The notes below the pieces were generated by a model. The model saw nothing but the letters and a program-made list of their open reading frames with translations, was not told the origin of the DNA and did not search any database. This document shows positions 58,139 to 64,000 of a stretch of DNA of 64,000 nt, piece by piece. Origin of the DNA: Dioscorea cayenensis subsp. rotundata (Eukaryota > Streptophyta > Magnoliopsida > Dioscoreales > Dioscoreaceae); assembly GCF_009730915.1 (NCBI RefSeq), contig NC_052479.1, positions 1,426,001 through 1,490,000 on the forward strand, written 5' to 3'. The number at the start of each line of letters is the position of its first letter. The first letter of the stretch is position 1. Position numbers and translations under genes: made by a program.

Positions 58139-61100
58139 TCATGGGGATGAGAAGTTGAACTGTATGCCGGTCTTTCCTTGGTCGTGTTCAAACTGCTTCA
58201 ATATATAACAATAATTTATCTGCAGAGACACCCCATATTTGAGTAAGAGCTTTGTTGGATAAAGAATACATTAAACATCACAAAGGATTCTAGACTAACC
58301 TCCATCCGGAACAATTTGGTGGGAATAATCAGGCCAAACCCGGCACTACTCCGGACTGTCTCCCTAAATTTATGTAGAGAAAAGCTTTTAAGCTCCTGCG
58401 GCAACAACTTGGCGAGATTTCCAACACAAACAAATGCATGACCATGAATGCCAGCCTCTCTGAATAGTTTCAGAGGTAGATCAAAAGAAACATCAGCAAA
58501 AGCGGTAACTGCAATGTCACCACCGAGAACATCTCTCCCGGGAGAGGCAGTGGAATCTTCACTGCCACTGCCAGTTCTACTTGGAATGTGCCGTCGAGAA
58601 TCGGTTGGTCCCAAACCTCTGAACTTAAAGCCCAATAATGAGGTCGGTCCAGCCAAAGTGCAAACTGGTGAAGAATGTCCACCCATAAAGAACCGATCAG
58701 GAAGTGGTGAGCAGTTGTTCATGAATCCTCTTCCCCATGGCATGACAAAACCAGCAGACACTCCAACATTGAGGGCAGCATTGTAGAAATCCAAAGGTAG
58801 AGCACCTCGTAAATCAAATTCCTGTAGGAAAGCACCAAGTGCAGTGACATTTGTTATCTTGCCCATGCAAAGTGAAAGAATGTTGAGTATGACAAACAAA
58901 AAGGTCTGTTAGGTCAGTGTCTTCTAACATGTAGCCTCACCTCCATCTCATACTTTTTGATTAACCTACCTTTCCTTAACAATTAGCCTCAACTGAAAAC
59001 TTCTTTTACCAGCTCATAAAACTTCTCCAGCTAGTACAGCTTTATAATTTTTTCTTATAAATCTTGCAAGTATCAGAAGCTCACTTGTTCTGCATGATCA
59101 CAAAAAGAGGAAAATATATCTGCAAAATCTCCACTGTGCATATGTAGTGGCTAAATTGCATACCAGTCTACTTCGAATATTTAAAAGACCACCAATATCG
59201 CATCTCTTAAAAATCAGCTATCTACTACCATGGCATGGCATGTAAAAAATAATAAAATACCTAGTCTTTCTGCAAGCAGCAGAAGATGAGAAAAAAAAAA
59301 CATACCTGGCGTAAAAACCTCACGCTCTTGCTATCAGGTCCCAAACCAGCAATTTGAGTTGTGGAAAGGAAGGCATATCCAGTTCTTGGCCTCAGAAAAG
59401 AATCTCTATGGTCTACTTTAAATGTATACTTTATTGAGGAGAGCAAACTATGTCCTAACTGCCTCCTTACTGACTTAGATGCCATTTGCGATGGATCAGC
59501 CAGAGCACGCCATGTAAGATTGTAACTCAAGTCGTGTTCTCTTTTTGAAAATAAACCAAGTGAAAGACCAAGTAGATGTTCTTTGTATGATGAAAATTTT
59601 AACCAATCTTGAGTGAGAAGTGATATTCGAGCACTGAGGGGGCTTGATAAAACTCTGAATCTGGGGAGGTATACTCCAACACCTAACTCTGTTGTTTGGT
59701 CCCAGCCATAAGCCAAGGAAGCATCCCAAATATCACCATATCCGAAATAATTTTTGCGCTTTAATGATCCCTCTAAAGTCCAAGTTCTAGCCTAAAAAGC
59801 AATCCAGATGTAACACCCATGAGAATAAAAATTATAAATCATAGATAATAATATCTGTAGACATAATTCAGTGGCTAATACAAAACTTTTACTATAAAAA
59901 TTCCATGTTTCGTGAAGGATAAATGGTGGAACCTTAGTATTTGCACCACAGAGAAATATTGGAGATATAAGATTCAAATTTTTATATACAAGTGGTTGAG
60001 TATGTTTACATCTAGGGAAGAAAAAAAAATTCTTAGAACATGTTAAGGATTAACAAATCTGATGCAACCCATTAATGGGGAGGACTCCCATCTCAACAAC
60101 ACCGAATACTCAGCCAAGGCCAAAGAGCCAAACTACACATTAATTAAAGCCTTAGTCTAAAAGGCATCTTTATATAAGAAAAATAAATCAAACTCCAAGG
60201 GTTGGCAGCTTGAAACAAAATTTCAATTTTGATATTCTACTCAAACTAAGCATGTTGGTTTAATGGTCAAGCTAAACTTGGGCCAAAACAGAGCTACTCA
60301 TGAGCAACTTGGTTATGTTACAATAATATATAACTAAAATTATCAACCAACTAGAAGTCTTCAAGGTAATACCCAGGCAAAAGAAGTCTGGTTTTTCCAT
60401 TTTATATTAGACAAAAACTCCTCACTTTCAAGAAGCAGCAATCAACTTGAGTGCAAACTACTTCAGAGCATCCTAATTGAACATCTTTCTTGATTAAGCA
60501 ACTCAATGATGGGTACATTAACTATAAGATGGCTCTGATTTCTCATTAGTTCACACCCTAAAAAAAAATAAACACTGCAGCATTTCCTTATGATACACCT
60601 TTTTTTAAAAAAAGGCTATTATTACCTCAAAACATGTGTGTGATCGTACCTAATAAAGATAACAGCAGTTAATGGGAGTAAGAAAATTTGCATTGAACAC
60701 ATACTAGTTTAAGTAGAAGTAACCTTCAAACAATATACAATAGCAGTACAACATGAACTCAAGGCATTATCAAGAAACAATTTCAAGCAACTTAACACCA
60801 TTCCAACCTCCAATATTTAACACGAAATATAATTCGATACCACTGTTATCAAAGCCATTCATCTACTATAACAATGTTCAAATTATACATAACAGTTCCC
60901 ACAGTCCTCATTCACAGTCATAATGCTATTTCAGATAATCCATCTCACAGGCTACAGAATCCACCACTCAATAAACAAAACAAAACCCAATATTTCTCAT
61001 ATAAATGACAAAAAACTTAACTCCTAATTCTGAGAAGAATTCAAACTCTACTGAAACAGTCTCATTATAATTAAAAAAAAAATCATTCAATCACAGAATG

Positions 61101-61661
61101 CTTAATTCTAGATATCAACAAGAAAACATCACAAAGCCGAGGTCCCGAAACCATATTCCATATAAAAAGCACACATTTCATCAAATTCCAAAGCAAAAGT
61201 CTCACCTCCGGCCGGGTATAGATGCCGATGTCGCCGGTGAGCGGGTTCTTAGCCTCCACCAACTGAATAACAACATTAGCCGTGTCGGTAAGCTCAGGCG
61301 GTCCCGCATCAAGCGTAATAGACACCGAATCGAAGATCCCAAGCTGCCGAAGCATCGCATTTGCAGTGGCGGCCGCTTGGACGAGCTCCTTCAACGTAGA
61401 CACCGAGCGGAAGAGATCAGCCACCTCGGCCTCAATAATGGACTCCTTGGTAACAACGTTTCCTCTAATGACAACATCATGGACGCGAACCCTAACAGTT
61501 CCATCGGAGAGTCGCCCAAGGAGCTCATTCGAAGCCTCCTCCTCCTCCTCATCATCATCATCAACCTCCTCATCGTCATCGTCTTCAGGGTTGCCATGGG
61601 CTTCAGGGTCTTCGGGAGGGTGCTCGACGGAACGCCGTTGAAGCTCTTGATCGGCGGCCAT
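58139..61661 (-). CDS. SAM50: SAM50-like outer-membrane beta-barrel protein (Omp85 family)
   Basis: Exons: 61661-61206, 59791-59306, 58821-58300, 58219-58139. They total 1,545 nt (514 residues), with all exons in phase and no breaks. SAM50 is the core of the sorting and assembly machinery that inserts beta-barrel proteins into the mitochondrial outer membrane. The N-terminus is acidic (EDDDDEEVDDDDEEEEEASN). A single POTRA-like region (about residues 60-150) follows, with VRVHDVVIRGN and IFDSVSITLDAGPPEL. The Omp85 barrel then runs from GDIWDASLAYGWDQTTELGV through LLTQDWLKFSSYKEHLLGLS, GGHSSPVCTLAGPTSLLGFK and FRGLGP to a C-terminal barrel strand ending FEHDQGKTGIQFNFSSP. The start at 61661 (MAADQELQRR) is the first ATG of the frame. 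The order closely follows Arabidopsis At3g11070/At5g05520. Intron 1 is 1.4 kb and otherwise empty. Confidence 0.95.
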
Positions 61662-62246
61662 CGCCGCCACGAGAGGTGGAGAGAGCTCTGCGAGCTTTGC
61701 GAGGGTTTAAGAGTTCCGATTTGAATCGGCCGAAACGATTCTTTGGTTTTGAGTAGTCAGTGAGTCAACTCGGTCATAACTCACCGAGTTTAAATCCACG
61801 CCTTCAGAAAAGCGGCAATGTATTCGCCTATCAGCGATCGCCACGTGTTTATAATTGTTTTGCATTTTTATCCTTGGAACAATCTTTTAATTTAATTCAG
61901 AGTAGAGTTTTGTTTGCAAATTAACCCCTGTAAGAACATAATAATATTCAATAATAAAAAAATTCTTCAATTAATTTCACTAGTCTTTGTTCGATCCTCT
62001 GCTCTGCAACACTTGCAATTGCAAACAAGCATCATTCATTCAACACTCTGAACAATAAATACAAAGAACAGAAACAATATTAAAAGGAAAAAAAAAAACA
62101 CTCCGGCAAACACAGCAGCTCTCGTTCAAGCTATTCTATACATCATTTTTCAGTTCACTCCCATACTCAAGAAATGCACACAAATTAATATGAAAACATG
62201 AAATCGGAAAGGTGATTATCCACAATCAGGGTTTGTAAGTTCATCG
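61662..62246. promoter_or_regulatory. SAM50 promoter and 3' flank of the receptor kinase gene
   Basis: This short region lies between two minus-strand genes. CACGTG (61842-61847) lies 181 bp upstream of the SAM50 ATG, within GCCACGTGTTT. The rest is AT-rich, with the presumptive 3' UTR of the kinase gene at the far end. Confidence 0.5.
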
Positions 62247-64000
62247 TCAGTTGGCCTCGGTTGATATAATCTCAAGTTCCGCCCACCACAACGGAGAGAG
62301 TTTAGGAACTGCTCCGTCCGGAGGCATTGCAGTAATCTCCCTCAATTTACTGACAACTTGAGATATTGTTGGTCTCATTGTAATGTCTGAATGAATGCAT
62401 GATCGAATTACATCACAGAGTGCGTTAACGTCTTCCTCGCGGACTGATTCAAGAGTTGGGTCAATGATTTCTTTAAGCGGTCTTTTTCCGGTTAAATAAC
62501 TCGAAGCCCAAAGCACAAGCAAACCGTTGTCCTCGCAGAATGGAAGCCTGCCCGATATTATTTCCAGCAGTAAAATTCCAAATTTGTAGATTATGTTCTC
62601 CGGCTCTGATCCCTGTGTGTCCAAAGGAGCTAACTCTTCCGAGGCTAACTTGGATTCTTTTGCTTCGCACCAAAATCTAATGTCTGAAACCTTAGCTGCA
62701 TAATCGTCGGTAAGGTAAATTGAAGACGAGTCAAGATTTCTGAGAAGAACAGGTGGGTTGAGCTGGTGCATGTGCTCGAGGCAATATGCAATTCCCATGG
62801 CAATCCGCAAGCGTGCAGCCCAGTCTAAGTGTTCAGCTTCTTTAACTGCATCAGTACCCAAGAATCAAAACATACTAAATTATGATACTCCCTATTAAAT
62901 GCAAGGCAAATACATAAACTTATATATTGATACTCTTTTATATTTATTTGTTACCCTCAAAAATCAGATGGTTATACATTGTATATTAGTACTGAAGCAG
63001 TTTGCTGGGATTATTGCAGGCATATGTTATATACTCGATGAAAATATAAACATGAAAGGGAAAAGCTTTTATTGATGTTCTCTGAGGTGAAGTTTATAAG
63101 CAAGATACTTACTGTGAAGATGCTCGAAAAGAGTTCCATTTGGAGCATACTCAAACACCATCATCCGGGTGAAAGGCTCACTCTCCTCGCAATAACCAAG
63201 AAGGTTCACAAAATTCTTATGGTTCACTTTGGATAAAGTTGAGATCTGAAAAAGTCATTTACCCGATTCAATATAAAGTATAATAATCATTTAAACTTCA
63301 GAGCGGGGGGAAAGATGTAAAGTACCTTCTTCCTGAATTGTGCTTCACACTGTTTTGACCAATCTTTGGATGATGTTACCATGCTAGATATAACCGCTAT
63401 TTCGACACCACTAGACAGTGTTCCCTTGTACAGCATGCAATCCGATAAAGTACCGATAATGTTGCTGAAATCTTCACAAGCTGTTTCGATTTCTGACCGT
63501 CTAAGCGAAGGTACACCTGGCATCAAGAGAGAACATAATGAACAAGGAAGCGTAACAGTTAATGAGAACATTTTGGTCTTTCAGAAAATTTTGTGTCACA
63601 TGCTCAAAACAAACCTGTTACAAATGCCTTCTGTAATTGCCCGCTCAAACCTGTTGCCCAAGGCCTGACAGTAACAACCTTGCTACCTCGGCAGCATAGA
63701 ATGTAAACTGCTGCAACCGCAAGGAGAAAGGAAACTCCTGCTGCAGCGGGGGCATAGATGGTCCAGTAAATTGTATGCTTTGCTCCAGAATCAGAGGTTG
63801 CACCCAAAGAAGGATATTTTGCAGGCGAAGGAATCAAAGTAAAAGTGGAAGGCGAGATAGTCTTATTGGGCTGCTTATTCACTTGAGGTTTAGTCATTGC
63901 AAAGGATGAGGGTGCTGGTGCCGGTGAGACAGCAGGTGGATAAAACAGGGATGGTGCTGGTGCTTCAGATGAAAAGCGTGAATGGGTTACTGATGGCACA
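62247..64000 (-). CDS. LRR receptor-like pseudokinase (MRH1/MDIS-type), C-terminal part; N-terminal LRRs outside window
   Basis: Exons in window: 64000-63615 (partial), 63516-63326, 63245-63113, 62845-62247. All phases agree and there is no break. The visible protein starts in a Pro/Ser/Ala-rich extracellular stretch. A transmembrane helix follows (YAPAAAGVSFLLAVAAVYIL), with CCRG just inside. The kinase-like domain has LRRSEIETACEDFSNIIGT, NFVNLLGYCEE, MVFEYAPNGTLFEHLH, WAARLRIAMGIAYCLEHMHQ, LLLEIISGRLPF and, at the end, LSPLWWAELEIISTEAN. These match the Arabidopsis MRH1/At2g40270/At3g56050/MDIS family. Key catalytic residues are absent. The beta-3 segment is IAVISSM without the Lys. The catalytic loop is VLLRNLDSSSIYL instead of HRDxxxxN. 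The DFG site reads DIR. A signalling scaffold or co-receptor role at the plasma membrane is inferred. Relatives act in root-hair growth and pollen-tube guidance. Confidence 0.93.

Noticed and set aside
61098-61724. 208-codon plus-strand open frame
   Set aside because: It is antisense to the first SAM50 exon; its Ser- and Arg-rich translation reflects the Asp/Glu codons of the real gene.

Overview
The window is nuclear DNA from a flowering plant. It has spliced GT-AG genes, AT-rich intergenic DNA full of (TA)n microsatellites, retrotransposon debris and one 1,000-N scaffold gap. Protein content (a LAX PANICLE1-type bHLH, an AMT2/AMT3-class ammonium transporter, and a GC-rich U-box gene in AT-rich surroundings) points to a monocot, probably not a grass. 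A yam-like (Dioscorea) genome is a guess that the sequence alone cannot settle.

Layout. 1114-12168 (+): clathrin heavy chain, 28 exons, first exon(s) upstream of the window. 13615-16185 (+): RanBP1. 19270-27443 (+): a large Ser/Arg-rich nuclear protein of the plant ADA3-like type. 30445-30801 (+): first exon of a bHLH gene (bHLH51-like) that runs toward the gap at 31634-32633. 33889-34295 (-): small ATL-type RING-H2 E3 ligase. 34593-35108 (-): LAX1/ROX-type bHLH. 35.9-39.5 kb: retroelement-like DNA, a 54-bp hairpin tandem repeat and a direct duplication of about 0.7 kb. 41150-42490 (-): HOOKLESS1-like GNAT protein. 42.5-47.7 kb: gene desert. 47759-50386 (+): BAG-family co-chaperone. 50530-52132 (-): ammonium transporter. 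53508-53659 (-): relic exon of a farnesol/phytol kinase. 55514-57554 (+): U-box/ARM E3 ligase. 58139-61661 (-): SAM50-like outer-membrane beta-barrel protein. 62247 to the window end (-): MRH1/MDIS-type LRR receptor pseudokinase, N-terminus outside.

These are unlinked housekeeping and developmental genes, not a pathway cluster. Themes that recur are membrane traffic and import (clathrin, RanBP1, SAM50), ubiquitin or chaperone work (RING-H2, U-box, BAG) and development (LAX1-like, HLS1-like).

The most important observation is technical or evolutionary. Between 23.7 and 57.3 kb, five otherwise well-conserved genes carry at least eight 1-2-base frame breaks, plus one in-frame stop, mostly at homopolymers or short repeats. 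Clathrin, RanBP1, BAG, SAM50 and the receptor kinase are intact. Exon-length arithmetic in each broken gene is restored by the single-base correction, which favours residual assembly error over five independent gene deaths. I found no convincing new biological system. The best sequence curiosities are telomere-like TTAGGG arrays that encode Asn-Pro repeats in two different genes, and the 54-bp hairpin repeat.
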